Below, one piece after another: positions 20,564 to 29,149 of a DNA stretch of 34,856 nt. Every line of letters starts with the position of its first letter. The stretch's first letter is position 1. The stretch is from positions 1 to 34,856 of the IMG/VR virus record IMGVR_UViG_3300011248_000018; one strand, 5' to 3'. Below the pieces are notes generated by a model, which was not told the origin of the DNA, searched no databases, and saw only the letters and a program-made list of their open reading frames with translations. A program made the translations under genes and the position numbers. The DNA comes from a virus.

Positions 20564-21959
20564 TGATTGGCTGAGCATTGAGCGAGAGTACTGCTCCCGG
20601 TCCCTCGCCAACTTTGTCAAAGAGGCATGGCATGTTCTGGAGCCTGGCCAGCCATATATCCATGGGTGGCATGTAGATGCGATTTGCGATCATCTTGAGG
20701 CCATCACATACGGCGACCTTGCCCGCCTACTAATCAACATCCCCCCCGGCACGATGAAATCAACGCTAACCAGTGTGTTCTGGCCTGCGTGGGAGTGGGG
20801 GCCAAAGAATCTGCCGCACACCAGATTTATCGGGGCGTCCCATGAGCAGGGTCTGGCAGTCAGGGACACCCGTAAGATGCGCAATCTCATCATGTCTGAC
20901 TGGTATCAGGCCCGCTGGCCACTGGCGCTTACCAGTGATCAGAATCAAAAGACCTTCTACGAAAACGAAAGCACCGGATTCAGGCAGGCGTGTGCCGTTG
21001 CGTCAATGACCGGTAAGCGCGGCGACAGGGTGGTATGGGATGATCCGCACAGCGTGGAGGCGGCATTGTCAGATGCGCACAGGGAAACAGCCCTGCGAGT
21101 TTTCCAAGAAACACTCCCTACTCGACTCAACAACCCGGACAGCAGCGCCATCGTGATCGTTATGCAGCGCCTTCACGAGACGGACGTGTCAGGGCACATC
21201 CTTGAGAGCGACCTTGGGTATGAGCATCTATGCCTGCCCATGGAATACGAGCCTGAGCGGCACTGCACTACGTCCATTGGGTTCAGCGATCCAAGAAAAG
21301 AGGAGGGTGAGCTGCTGTTCCCTGGTCGGTTCAGCAGGGAGACTATCGACCGGGACAAAAAGGTCATGGGCAGTATGGCGGTTGCCGGTCAATTCCAGCA
21401 GCGCCCAGCGCCCCGTGGTGGCGGGTTCTTTGATTGGCAAAAGCTGGAAATAGTCAATGCCGCGCCAGCCAACATGAAGAAGGTTGTCCGCTACTGGGAT
21501 AAGGCCGGGACGGATGGCGGCGGGGCGTACACGGCTGGCGTCAAGATGGGGCTGACCAATGATGGGATGTGGTATATCCTCGATGTTGTTCGCGGCCAAT
21601 GGGGCGCGGCAGAGCGTGAACGCACTATCCGGCAGACGGCAGAACTGGACGGCAAGAGCGTACAGATATGGATTGAGCAAGAGCCAGGGTCTGGAGGCAA
21701 GGAATCCGCCGAGTCAACTGTTAGAAATCTGGCCGGTTTCACCATAAAGGCAGAAAGGGCGACCGGGGACAAGGCAGTCAGAGCCGAGCCGTATGCTGTG
21801 CAGGTTGAGGCTGGAAACGTGAAGGTGGTAAAAGGCCCATGGAATCAGGCGTTGATTGAAGAGCACAAGACTTTCCCGGTGGGCAAGTACAAGGATCAGA
21901 TCGATGCATCAGGCGGGGCGTTTAACAAGCTGGCCGCGCCTGGATTTGTATTCGCATAG
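20535..21959 (+). CDS. terL: Terminase large subunit (packaging ATPase/nuclease)
   Basis: This 474-aa protein starts at a GTG with GAGGAG seven bases upstream. The ATPase has Walker A INIPPGTMKST (about 67-77) and Walker B DRVVWDDPHS. The C-terminal RNase H-like nuclease has VVRYWDKAGTDGGGAYTAG, then WIEQEPGSGGKES. These are the usual signs of terminases that cut and pump DNA into proheads with the portal. The length is normal for the family. It couples with the small subunit and the portal gene further on. Confidence 0.95.
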   Translation: MPAAIKLSNDDWLSIEREYCSRSLANFVKEAWHVLEPGQPYIHGWHVDAICDHLEAITYGDLARLLINIPPGTMKSTLTSVFWPAWEWGPKNLPHTRFIGASHEQGLAVRDTRKMRNLIMSDWYQARWPLALTSDQNQKTFYENESTGFRQACAVASMTGKRGDRVVWDDPHSVEAALSDAHRETALRVFQETLPTRLNNPDSSAIVIVMQRLHETDVSGHILESDLGYEHLCLPMEYEPERHCTTSIGFSDPRKEEGELLFPGRFSRETIDRDKKVMGSMAVAGQFQQRPAPRGGGFFDWQKLEIVNAAPANMKKVVRYWDKAGTDGGGAYTAGVKMGLTNDGMWYILDVVRGQWGAAERERTIRQTAELDGKSVQIWIEQEPGSGGKESAESTVRNLAGFTIKAERATGDKAVRAEPYAVQVEAGNVKVVKGPWNQALIEEHKTFPVGKYKDQIDASGGAFNKLAAPGFVFA

Positions 21960-21968
21960 GAGGCAACA

Positions 21969-22136
21969 GTGAACGCCAAACAAGCCCGCAAGCTACGCCA
22001 GAAAGCCCGGCAGTACACTAAGCACCTGCCGGAGCGAACCTATGAGGCAGGCAGGCTAGGCGAGTGCCAGCGCGGTGCCTACAAGGCCCTCAAGTCAGGC
22101 GCAGTGCAAGACCGTAGAGAATCGGGTAGCATATAA
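21969..22136 (+). CDS. Small basic protein (55 aa)
   Basis: It starts at a GTG with a strong ribosome site (TAGGAGGCAACA). The sequence is highly basic and helical (MNAKQARKLRQKARQYTKHL, ending AVQDRRESGSI). It fits the short gap between terminase and portal, where phages often carry a small linker or head gene. A DNA or capsid contact is possible. The family is not recognised. Confidence 0.6.
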   Translation: MNAKQARKLRQKARQYTKHLPERTYEAGRLGECQRGAYKALKSGAVQDRRESGSI

Positions 22137-22166
22137 CCAGCCCACGAACAACACAGGACAGCGCCC

Positions 22167-23678
22167 ATGTGGCCCTTTTCACGCAAGTTGCAAACGCCCG
22201 TTTACACGCCTGAGCAACAGCTACGGCTGGCCATCAAGTCCGCTTCCCTCCCTGAGCTTACCCCCAGATGGTGGCTATTCGCTCGCCGGGACTATGAGTG
22301 GGACGCAGAGACGGCCATCAAGGAAGGCTATAACGCCTCTGCTATCGTGTATGCAGCCGTTGAGAAGCGGGCCAAGCTGCTGGCGTCTGTGCCGTGGGTA
22401 GCAGAGCGCAAGAACCGGGAGGGCGAGTGGGAGCCTGCCGAGAATAGCCCATTGCAGCGCCTGCTTGACCGGCCCAACCCTGAGCAGTCCATGTATGAGC
22501 TGGTCTATCAGTTCAGCCAGAGCCTGGACCTTGCTGGGAACGCCTACCTGTCCGAAGTGAAGAATGGCCGCCAGCCTGTCGCACTATGGCACCTGCCCGC
22601 ACAGTACATGCGCCTCAAGCCCGGCACCCAGCAGCTTGTCGACTATTACGAGTACGATGAGCAGGGCACCAAGGTGCGCATCCAGCCCGAGGACATGATC
22701 CACCTGAAGATGCCCAACCCTAATAGCCGGTGGTTCGGTATGCCTGTGCTGATGGCGGCGGGCAGGGCGACGGACATCGACCGAGAGTCTGGTGTGTGGC
22801 AAAAGGCCAGTTTGCAGAATCGTGGCGTGCTGGATATTCATATCGAGGTGCCAGAGGGCACGCAGCCTGAGCAGATCGACGCCATGAAAGAGAAGTGGCG
22901 AGAGAAGCAGGGCGGGCCATCCAATGCCAGGGAGCCGCTTTTCACGTCCGGCAAGGTCAATCAGATGGGGCAGACCGCCGTCGAAATGGATTTCGTGCAG
23001 AGCCGCAAAGCTGTCTGGGCAGAGATTGCCGCTGTATTTGGCGTTTCCCTCGCCACGCTTGGATTCACCGAAGACGTTAACCTTGCCAACGCTGAGAGCA
23101 TGAATAAGCAGTTGTGGGAGAATACCGTTATCCCGCAGCTTGAGCTATTGCGCCGCCAGCTTACCCATTCCCTTGCCGCTGACTTCGGCCCCGAGTGGCG
23201 AATCAACTACGACACGTCCAACGTAGCAGCCCTGCGCGAGGGGCTGGACAAGAAGCTAGAATCTGCCGAGCGACTGTACCGGATGGGCGTGCCGTTCAAC
23301 CAGATCAATCAGCACCTCGAGATGGGGCTGGATGACATCGAGGGCGGCGACGTGGGGTATATCCCGAGCGGTCTGATACCGGCGTCGTTTGATCAGCCGC
23401 TTGAGGACTTCGAGCCAGGCGTTGATGATGCTGGAGAAGGTCAAGGAATTGACGTTCAGGCCGGCGCTGGCAAGGTGCAGGACGAGGCGCTAAACGGTGC
23501 CCAGATCAGCAGCCTGTCTGAGATCGTGCAACTGGTTGCATCTGGCGACTTGCCGCTCGAGTCTGCAATTGGCCTGATTGCCGCTGCATTCCCGGCACTG
23601 TCTGACGAAGACGCGCGCGCCATCCTGACACCCGCTGCATCGTTCACGCCGCGAAGTGAGGGAGAGGGGGCGCAGTAG
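22167..23678 (+). CDS. Portal protein (HK97 type)
   Basis: This 503-aa protein shows the HK97-type portal layout. Features include a short basic head (MWPFSRKLQTP), NASAIVYAAVEKRAKLLASV, then LDRPNPEQSMYELVYQFSQS, DLAGNAYLSEVKNGR, LKMPNPNSRWFG and VFGVSLATLGFTEDVN. The C-terminal 80 residues are acidic and helical and extend beyond the typical core. Twelve copies should form the DNA gate and dock the terminase. It lies directly before the MuF-like gene (1-nt overlap). Confidence 0.93.
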   Translation: MWPFSRKLQTPVYTPEQQLRLAIKSASLPELTPRWWLFARRDYEWDAETAIKEGYNASAIVYAAVEKRAKLLASVPWVAERKNREGEWEPAENSPLQRLLDRPNPEQSMYELVYQFSQSLDLAGNAYLSEVKNGRQPVALWHLPAQYMRLKPGTQQLVDYYEYDEQGTKVRIQPEDMIHLKMPNPNSRWFGMPVLMAAGRATDIDRESGVWQKASLQNRGVLDIHIEVPEGTQPEQIDAMKEKWREKQGGPSNAREPLFTSGKVNQMGQTAVEMDFVQSRKAVWAEIAAVFGVSLATLGFTEDVNLANAESMNKQLWENTVIPQLELLRRQLTHSLAADFGPEWRINYDTSNVAALREGLDKKLESAERLYRMGVPFNQINQHLEMGLDDIEGGDVGYIPSGLIPASFDQPLEDFEPGVDDAGEGQGIDVQAGAGKVQDEALNGAQISSLSEIVQLVASGDLPLESAIGLIAAAFPALSDEDARAILTPAASFTPRSEGEGAQ

Positions 23679-24469
23679 TGGCGACCCTCACCGGGCGAAG
23701 CCGCAGGGCAGAGCAGCGCCTGCAGGAGCTGATGCTGGCAAGGATGTCGCAGCAGTTCGAGCGCCGCCTGTCCCGCGAAATCGCCAGAGCTATGCGAGGT
23801 GCTGCATCGTCGCTCAACCCTGATGCGATAGGGCCGGAGCATGAACGCCGGGTTGGCCGCCTGCTCGAAACCGTCTGGCGATCCTCCATGCAGGCCATGG
23901 CCGAACACATGACCGGTGCCCAGCGATCATGGCGCGGAGAGATCGAGACGAAATCCCTGGATGAGGTCGAGCCCACCGAGGTAACGGACAGGCTGATGCA
24001 GTCGTGGATGAACACGATTGGCGCGGCCAAGATTACCGAGATCACCCAGACCACGCAGAACAGCGTCCGGCAGATCATCAGCCGCGGCATCCGTGACGGC
24101 CTGAGTGAGCGCGAGATAGGCAAGCTGATACGCGACACGGCCCCCACGAAATCCGCCAGTCGTGCGCAGACCATCGCAAGGACCGAGGTTCACGCCGCTA
24201 GCCAGGCATCGGCTCAGAGCGTGGCAGAAGCCGCGAACCTGGATATGGTCCGCGTGTGGGTGTCGTCGAAGGGTGAGCGGACGAGGACGATTGCGGACGG
24301 GGCGAAGTTCGATCATCTGGCGGCGGATGGCCAGCGCGTCGGGATGAATGAGCGGTTTGTGATTCGGGGTGTGAACGGTAACGAGGAGTTGCGGTATCCG
24401 GGTGATCCGGCTGGGAGTGCGGCGAATGTGATTAACTGCCGCTGTGCCGTGGTTTTCGAGTTGGCATAG
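23678..24469 (+). CDS. MuF-like head morphogenesis protein (SPP1 gp7 type)
   Basis: This 263-aa protein starts at a GTG. The N-terminal half is helical and basic, and the C-terminal part has the MuF pattern: ARTEVHAASQASAQSVAEAA, then VWVSSKGERTRTIADGAKFD, and finally PGDPAGSAANVINCRCAVVF. This family is a minor head protein that is packed with the portal and in some phages leaves with the DNA. No toxin domain is fused here. Confidence 0.9.
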   Translation: MATLTGRSRRAEQRLQELMLARMSQQFERRLSREIARAMRGAASSLNPDAIGPEHERRVGRLLETVWRSSMQAMAEHMTGAQRSWRGEIETKSLDEVEPTEVTDRLMQSWMNTIGAAKITEITQTTQNSVRQIISRGIRDGLSEREIGKLIRDTAPTKSASRAQTIARTEVHAASQASAQSVAEAANLDMVRVWVSSKGERTRTIADGAKFDHLAADGQRVGMNERFVIRGVNGNEELRYPGDPAGSAANVINCRCAVVFELA

Positions 24470-24474
24470 GGCAC

Positions 24475-24504
24475 TGTTTGCAATATAACCAACTGTGCTA
24501 TAGT
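24475..24504 (+). promoter_or_regulatory. Candidate extended -10 promoter upstream of the protease/capsid genes
   Basis: TGCTATAGT (24496-24504) is an extended -10 box. TGTTTG (24475-24480) and TTGCAA (24478-24483) are possible -35 elements at 18 and 15 bp. The two arms of the TATAACCA/TGGTTATA inverted repeat flank it. This could give extra mRNA for the capsid genes. Confidence 0.45.
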
Positions 24505-24522
24505 GGGCGCGTGGTTATAACC
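24483..24522. repeat. Inverted repeat TATAACCA ... TGGTTATA with GGTTATAACC palindrome
   Basis: TATAACCA (24483-24490) and TGGTTATA (24512-24519) are perfect inverse copies, and the right arm extends into the 10-bp palindrome GGTTATAACC (24513-24522). It surrounds the candidate -10 box and lies in a 68-nt gap between two head genes. This looks like a protein-binding site or an mRNA hairpin. Confidence 0.6.
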
Positions 24523-24537
24523 AAAAGCGAGGACGCC

Positions 24538-25164
24538 GTGGAATATAAAGCCCTGCAATTCAAGGCAGAAGACATTGACGCCGAGAAGCGCATTATTTCC
24601 GGCTATGCTTCCACCTACGACCTAGACCAAGGCGGTGACATCATCATCCGTGGCGCATTCACCAAGACACTGGCCGAGAAGGCCGCACGGGTGAAAGTCC
24701 TGTGGCAGCACAACGGCAACATGCCTATCGGCAAGCCGGTGAAGATGCAAGAGGACGAAAACGGCCTGTTTGTTGAGTCCTATATTGCCAAGACGGCACA
24801 GGGTGATGAAGCGCTAGAGCTGGTCAAAGAGGGTATTATAGACTCCATGTCCATCGGCTACATCGTCAAGGAATCCGAGTACAAGGATGACGGTGTTCGG
24901 CTGCTCAAGGAAGTGGAGCTGATGGAATACTCGCTAGTGACGTGGCCCATGAACGAGGCCGCCGTCATCACCGGGGTGAAGTCCCTAGAGCCCAAAGAAA
25001 TTGAGAGAGTCTTGCGCGAGGCAGGGCTATCCAAGAGCCAAGCGTGTGCTATCGCATCCGCTGGCGTTGCGCGTCTGCGTGAGGCAGACCACAAAGAGCA
25101 AGAGGCCGATATTTTGGCCGAGATCCGTAACCTTAAATCACTGTTACAAGGAGCCTCACAATGA
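24538..25164 (+). CDS. HK97-family prohead protease (peptidase S78)
   Basis: This 208-aa protein is best started at GTG 24538 (GAGGA at good distance), giving MEYKALQFKAED, the usual start of this family; the longer frame from 24478 runs through the promoter. Catalytic signs are LWQHNGNMPIG (H58) and IDSMSIGYIV (S105), with EVELMEYSLVTWPMNEAA as the third element. It cuts the delta domain off the capsid protein during maturation. It directly precedes the capsid gene (4-nt overlap). Confidence 0.92.
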   Translation: MEYKALQFKAEDIDAEKRIISGYASTYDLDQGGDIIIRGAFTKTLAEKAARVKVLWQHNGNMPIGKPVKMQEDENGLFVESYIAKTAQGDEALELVKEGIIDSMSIGYIVKESEYKDDGVRLLKEVELMEYSLVTWPMNEAAVITGVKSLEPKEIERVLREAGLSKSQACAIASAGVARLREADHKEQEADILAEIRNLKSLLQGASQ

Positions 25165-26405
25165 GCGCTGAATTGCAGAAAGAAATCAAAGAGATGGCGG
25201 AAACTGTCTCCGGCTACCATGCCGAACTCAAGACCCTGAAAGAGCAGCACGAGTCCGAGCTTAAAAAAGCCAGCGATGGCAGTGCGGAAGCCAAGCAGGC
25301 AGCCGAAGAGCTGAAGCAGTCCATGGACGATATGGCCAAGCAGTACGAAGAGAAGCTGACTGACCTGATGGCGCAGATGAAGCGCCCTGGTGCTGGCCAG
25401 CCCGAGCAAGCCAAATCCATGGGTCAGGCGTTCGTCACTGAAGCCAAGGAAGCCATCGACGGCGGCAACCTGCTGGGCAAGAGCTACAACCTGAAGGACA
25501 TCACTGGTGCTACTGGCTCCGGCGGCGCACTGGTTCGCCCTGATCGTGACCCGACCGTCTACCGCTCCATCGGTGGTATGCGTCAGTTGCGCATCGCTGA
25601 CCTGATCCCGGCCATTCCGACCAGCTCCAATGCGGTCGAGATCATGCGTCTGGCTACCGTAGGCGACCCGGCTGCACCGCAGGGAACCACCATCGGCACT
25701 GGTGAGGGCGAACTGGCCACCAAGGCTAGCACCACCCTGACTTGGGAACTGGTGACTGTCAGCATCCCGACCATCGCAGTGCACACTAAGGCATCCCGCC
25801 AAGTGCTGTCTGATGCGCCGATGCTGCAATCCATCATCGACTCTGAGCTGACCTACAAGCTGCAGCTCGAGTCTGATGACCAGTTGCTCAACGGCGACGG
25901 CACCGGCCAGAACCTGACCGGCATCCTGGAAGATTCCAGCATCAACGACGTGGGCGAGCTGGCTAGCGGCACGGCTGCTGCTGACGTTCCTGCTGCGATG
26001 ATTGACCACATCCGTGCGGCCATCACCGAGTGTCAGGTTAACGAGTACTACAACATCAACGGCCTGGTGATGAACCCCGTTGACTGGCAGACCTTGGAAA
26101 CCGCCAAGGCGACCGACGGCCACTACCTGCTGGTAGCGTTCGCGGCCACTTCTGGCGAGACTCCGACCGTATGGCGCGTGCCGGTAATCGTGACCAACGC
26201 GATTGCAGAAAGCACGTTCCTGCTGGGCGACTGGTCTCTAGGTGCGCAGCGTTATGTCCGCGAGGGCGTATCCATCCGCACTTCCGAGCATCACGATGTG
26301 AACTTCACTCAGAACGCCATTACCATTCTGGCGGAAGAGCGGTACGCGCTGGGCATCAGCCGTCCGCTGGCATTCTGTAAAGGTGCCTTCACCGTAGCAG
26401 CGTAA
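25161..26405 (+). CDS. Major capsid protein (HK97 fold)
   Basis: This 414-aa protein has a helical, charged N-terminal part (about 1-95, EMAETVSGYHAELKTLKEQH), the scaffold-like delta domain that the protease removes. The mature part starts near GGNLLGKSYNLK or GGALVRPDRD. It continues with LQLESDDQLLNGDGTG, then NGLVMNPVDWQTLETAK, and ends LAEERYALGISRPLAFCKGA, all typical of HK97-like capsids. It is followed by a terminator-like hairpin, which suits strong expression. Confidence 0.94.
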   Translation: MSAELQKEIKEMAETVSGYHAELKTLKEQHESELKKASDGSAEAKQAAEELKQSMDDMAKQYEEKLTDLMAQMKRPGAGQPEQAKSMGQAFVTEAKEAIDGGNLLGKSYNLKDITGATGSGGALVRPDRDPTVYRSIGGMRQLRIADLIPAIPTSSNAVEIMRLATVGDPAAPQGTTIGTGEGELATKASTTLTWELVTVSIPTIAVHTKASRQVLSDAPMLQSIIDSELTYKLQLESDDQLLNGDGTGQNLTGILEDSSINDVGELASGTAAADVPAAMIDHIRAAITECQVNEYYNINGLVMNPVDWQTLETAKATDGHYLLVAFAATSGETPTVWRVPVIVTNAIAESTFLLGDWSLGAQRYVREGVSIRTSEHHDVNFTQNAITILAEERYALGISRPLAFCKGAFTVAA

Positions 26406-26411
26406 TGGAAT

Positions 26412-26436
26412 GGGGCGGTTCGCCGCCCCTTTTCCT
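26412..26436 (+). terminator. Terminator or attenuator after the capsid gene
   Basis: GGGGCGG-TTCG-CCGCCCC is a perfect 7-bp stem with the very stable TTCG loop, followed by TTTTCC. It lies between the capsid gene and the next head gene. Partial termination here would make capsid mRNA more abundant than that of the downstream genes. Confidence 0.8.
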
Positions 26437-26450
26437 TTCTGGAGCAATCC

Positions 26451-26648
26451 ATGAAATACCGAGTAGCAAAGCCATTGCGGTACTTCCATATCGGTTCCGA
26501 GATGGATATTGACCCCAATACCCCCTATTACTCCCGCCTTATTCAGAGCGGCATCCTTGAGCCTGTGCAAAAGCAGCCCAAGGCAAGCAAGCGAGAGAAG
26601 AAAGTCATCGAGCCCGACGAGGTGAAGAATGACGGCGCGGACGAGTGA
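26451..26648 (+). CDS. Small head-region protein (65 aa)
   Basis: It starts with MKYRVAKPLRYFHIGSEMDI and ends in a lysine and glutamate-rich tail (KASKREKKVIEPDEVKN). TGGAGCAATCC provides the ribosome site. It sits between the capsid and connector genes, where short head or decoration-type genes often occur. No family is clearly recognised. It overlaps the next gene by 20 nt. Confidence 0.65.
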   Translation: MKYRVAKPLRYFHIGSEMDIDPNTPYYSRLIQSGILEPVQKQPKASKREKKVIEPDEVKNDGADE

Positions 26649-27210
26649 CCCGCTAGCATCCCCGGTTTTGGCCGCTGATCTTGCCGAGTATCTAGGCGTT
26701 GATGCGACCGATCCCCTGCTCCCCGGCGTGCTGCTGTCGGCGACTGATTCTGTTATCCAGTTTCTGGGCTATGACCTTGAGCCGAGAGACTGGACTCTGA
26801 CTCTATGGGACTGGCCGTATAGCGGCACCAAGACATGGCCGAACCTGTCCCCGTCTCCGCACTCCCTTGACCGTGTTATCCCGCTACCCTATGCGGCGCT
26901 GATTAGCGTTACCAGTGTTGAGGTTTACGGCTCAGTGACCACGGACTATGTGAGCCGCTATTCTGCCCTGGTGTTCAATGCGGGCATCCCTCGTGATGAA
27001 TACAAGAGCAATACTGACCCGGCCATTGTCGTTAACTACCGCGCAGGCCGTGACCCGGTGCCTGAAGCCATCAATCAGGCCATAATGGCGCTGGCGGCGT
27101 TCCGGTATGAGCATCGCGGCGAGTGTGACGCCAACGAATCCCTCACAAAGAGCGGTGCGCGTGACATGCTCAAGCCTTGGGTGAGCCCCTGCAATGTGGT
27201 GGTGTTCTGA
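26629..27210 (+). CDS. Head-tail connector (gp6-like adaptor)
   Basis: This 193-aa protein has the layout of gp6/phiE125 gp8-type connectors: LAADLAEYLGVDATDPLLPG at the start, LISVTSVEVYG in the middle, and EAINQAIMALAAFRYEHRGE near the end, the helix that packs on the portal. GAGGTGAAGA is its ribosome site. It would form a ring under the portal to hold the tail. Confidence 0.82.
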   Translation: MTARTSDPLASPVLAADLAEYLGVDATDPLLPGVLLSATDSVIQFLGYDLEPRDWTLTLWDWPYSGTKTWPNLSPSPHSLDRVIPLPYAALISVTSVEVYGSVTTDYVSRYSALVFNAGIPRDEYKSNTDPAIVVNYRAGRDPVPEAINQAIMALAAFRYEHRGECDANESLTKSGARDMLKPWVSPCNVVVF

Positions 27211-27548
27211 TGAAGTGCTGTGACCTCTCGCCAGGCAAGCTTCGTCACACGATCGCCATTGAGCGCGAGACGCGCACACCTGACGGTGCTGGCGGCGATA
27301 CTATCACATGGGCCACGGTGGCCAGGCCACGCGCCTACATCAAGCCTATGAGCGGCGGTGAGCGGTTCCAGGCTATGCGGATTGAGGCGAATGTCACGCA
27401 CCGCATCTTCATCCGCTACCGCACGGACATCCTGACCAGCGACCGCATCAACTATAACGGCAGACTGATGCAGATACGCGCCCTGATTAACATTGAAGAG
27501 CGCAACCGTTGGATTGAGATATACGCAGACGAGGGGCAGGCAACATGA
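27210..27548 (+). CDS. Head-tail joining protein (SPP1 gp16-like)
   Basis: This 112-aa protein starts at the ATG overlapping the previous stop (TGATGAAG). It has GKLRHTIAIERETRTPDGAG, then WATVARPRAYIKPMSGGERF and THRIFIRYRTDI, the common pattern of phage head closure proteins, ending with NRWIEIYADE. It is a small beta barrel that closes the head. The length is normal. Confidence 0.88.
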   Translation: MKCCDLSPGKLRHTIAIERETRTPDGAGGDTITWATVARPRAYIKPMSGGERFQAMRIEANVTHRIFIRYRTDILTSDRINYNGRLMQIRALINIEERNRWIEIYADEGQAT

Positions 27549-27982
27549 CCACCTACGTCGAGGGCACCGAGGAATTGCAAGCCAACATGGCCAAGCTGGC
27601 TGAGCGGTACGGCAAGGATATTGCCAAGGCTGCTGTGACCGGTGGGCAGTTGGTGCGCGGCGCTGCTGTTAAGTCGATCCAGAACACCAGCAACGGCCAA
27701 TCAGTGACCCGTTATCGCTCAGGCGGAGGCGGATACCAGCACACGGCCTCATCCCCTGGTGATGCACCAAATACCGATACCGGGCGGCTGGCGGGCAGTG
27801 TTCAGGTGGACGTGCGCGGCGATAACGTCTACGTCGGCTCAACGCTGCGATATGCCGGGCATCTGGAGTTTGGCACCATGATTATGCGCCCCCGCCCATG
27901 GCTAAATCCCGCCCTTGAATCCGAGCGGCGCAATATCGAAAAGCTATTCGAGCGTGCCGCTGACCCGGAGGGTAAGGTATGA
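27545..27982 (+). CDS. HK97 gp10-like tail component
   Basis: This 145-aa protein reads VEGTEELQANMAKLAERYGK at the start, with SPGDAPNTDTGRLAGSVQVD in the middle and AGHLEFGTMIMRPRPWLNPA at the end. The last two are hallmarks of the gp10 family, which joins head and tail in HK97-like phages. It overlaps its neighbours by 4 nt on each side. Confidence 0.9.
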   Translation: MTTYVEGTEELQANMAKLAERYGKDIAKAAVTGGQLVRGAAVKSIQNTSNGQSVTRYRSGGGGYQHTASSPGDAPNTDTGRLAGSVQVDVRGDNVYVGSTLRYAGHLEFGTMIMRPRPWLNPALESERRNIEKLFERAADPEGKV

Positions 27983-28371
27983 GCATCGAGGGGCAGCTAC
28001 AGACGGCCATCTACAGCAAGCTGCAAGCCCTTAGCGTGCCGGTCTACTCCAATGGCGCGGTGCCTGACAACGACGTGGCGCGGTATGCGGTGATTGGCGA
28101 CGACACCCATATACAGTGGGATACAGACGGCAGGACTGGCTTTGAGTCCACCGTGGTCATTCACACATGGGACACCACGGCAGCCAACCGGAGCCAGCTC
28201 CCCATCAAAAATGTGATGGGGGAGGTATATAACCTTTTGCACCGTGCAGAGCTGACTCTTATAAGTTATGATTCTATAGGGCTGGATTTTGAATTCAGCG
28301 AAACGTTCATCGACCCTGACGGCCTTACCCGGCACGGGGTTCAACGATTCCGAGTCTTTACGAGGGCGTAG
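27979..28371 (+). CDS. Tail completion protein (DUF3168)
   Basis: This 130-aa protein begins EGQLQTAIYSKLQALSVPVY and contains TVVIHTWDTTAANRSQLPIK, then IKNVMGEVYNLLH, and ends HGVQRFRVFTRA. This pattern is typical of DUF3168, the tail terminator of many siphoviruses that caps the tail tube. Its position before the tail tube gene fits. Confidence 0.88.
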   Translation: MSIEGQLQTAIYSKLQALSVPVYSNGAVPDNDVARYAVIGDDTHIQWDTDGRTGFESTVVIHTWDTTAANRSQLPIKNVMGEVYNLLHRAELTLISYDSIGLDFEFSETFIDPDGLTRHGVQRFRVFTRA

Positions 28372-28373
28372 CA

Positions 28374-28763
28374 ATGCCAGAACAGTTAGGCCGCAAGGTC
28401 ACAATCAGCATCGGCGGACAGATTCGAGCGACTGCCCGCACCAAGACACTAACCATCAATAACGAGATGGTCGACGTAACCAGCGACGGCGACGACGGGG
28501 TTCAACGCTTCATCCATGAGCCGGGGCAGAAGGCTGTTGAGCTGTCCGTCGAGGGTATGTACGACACCACAGACGAGGCGCTGCAAGACCTTGCCCTGTC
28601 CAATGACCTGTCCGAAGATCTGATTCTGGACTACGGCACCTTCACGATTACCGGCACGTTTGTGATGCCCACCTATTCCGAGGGCATGACCTACAATGAC
28701 GCGCAGACCTTCAGCGCCACGTTCAACAGCTCCGGCGCAGTGGTCAAGGCGGTGACTCCGTAA
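28374..28763 (+). CDS. Major tail tube protein
   Basis: This 129-aa protein begins LGRKVTISIGGQIRATARTK and has NNEMVDVTSDGDDGVQRFI, the common loop of tail tube proteins, then a beta-rich body ending in TFSATFNSSGAV. Its short length is normal for the family. It should stack in hexamers to form the tail tube around the tape measure protein. Confidence 0.88.
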   Translation: MPEQLGRKVTISIGGQIRATARTKTLTINNEMVDVTSDGDDGVQRFIHEPGQKAVELSVEGMYDTTDEALQDLALSNDLSEDLILDYGTFTITGTFVMPTYSEGMTYNDAQTFSATFNSSGAVVKAVTP

Positions 28764-29149
28764 TGGCTCGCATCTGGGATGACATCGCGATTGAATGGGA
28801 GGGTGAGTCGTACACGGTGCGGCCCACTCTAAAATTCATCAACTTCCTGGAGCAGGAAGAAGGACGATCAATCAGTAAACTGTTTGTCCGTATGCAGCAG
28901 CGCGACCTACCCAGTGGCGTTGCGTGTGAGCTGATCGCCAAGACGCTTCAGTTTGCCGGTGCGGAAGTAACGGCAGAAGAGGTGTTCGAGGAAACGTCCG
29001 GCGGTATCGACATGACCGCTGTGACGCTGGCAAGCAAGATCCTTATCGCCTGTATGCCAAAGCCGAAAGACCCGCCTCCGATGGCGTCCGGTGACGCTAA
29101 AAAAAAGCCGTCAACTGGGAAGCGGACTGGCGCGAAGTCTACGGCATAG
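28763..29149 (+). CDS. Tail assembly chaperone G-type, frame-0 product
   Basis: This 128-aa protein (ARIWDDIAIEWEGESYTVRP, then FINFLEQEEGRSISKLFVRM) has the GTA/gpG-like chaperone layout and sits between the tail tube and tape measure genes. Near its end lies the slippery site A-AAA-AAG. Ribosomes that stay in frame make this short form, with a KKKPSTGKRTGAK tail. The longer form is listed separately. Confidence 0.85.
   Translation: MARIWDDIAIEWEGESYTVRPTLKFINFLEQEEGRSISKLFVRMQQRDLPSGVACELIAKTLQFAGAEVTAEEVFEETSGGIDMTAVTLASKILIACMPKPKDPPPMASGDAKKKPSTGKRTGAKSTA

Noticed and set aside
24858-26123. A 421-aa open frame on the minus strand opposite the protease and capsid genes
   Set aside because: It is a mirror of the codon bias of the real genes on the plus strand. 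It has low-complexity His/Gln/Val composition, no ribosome site, and no transcript direction that fits.
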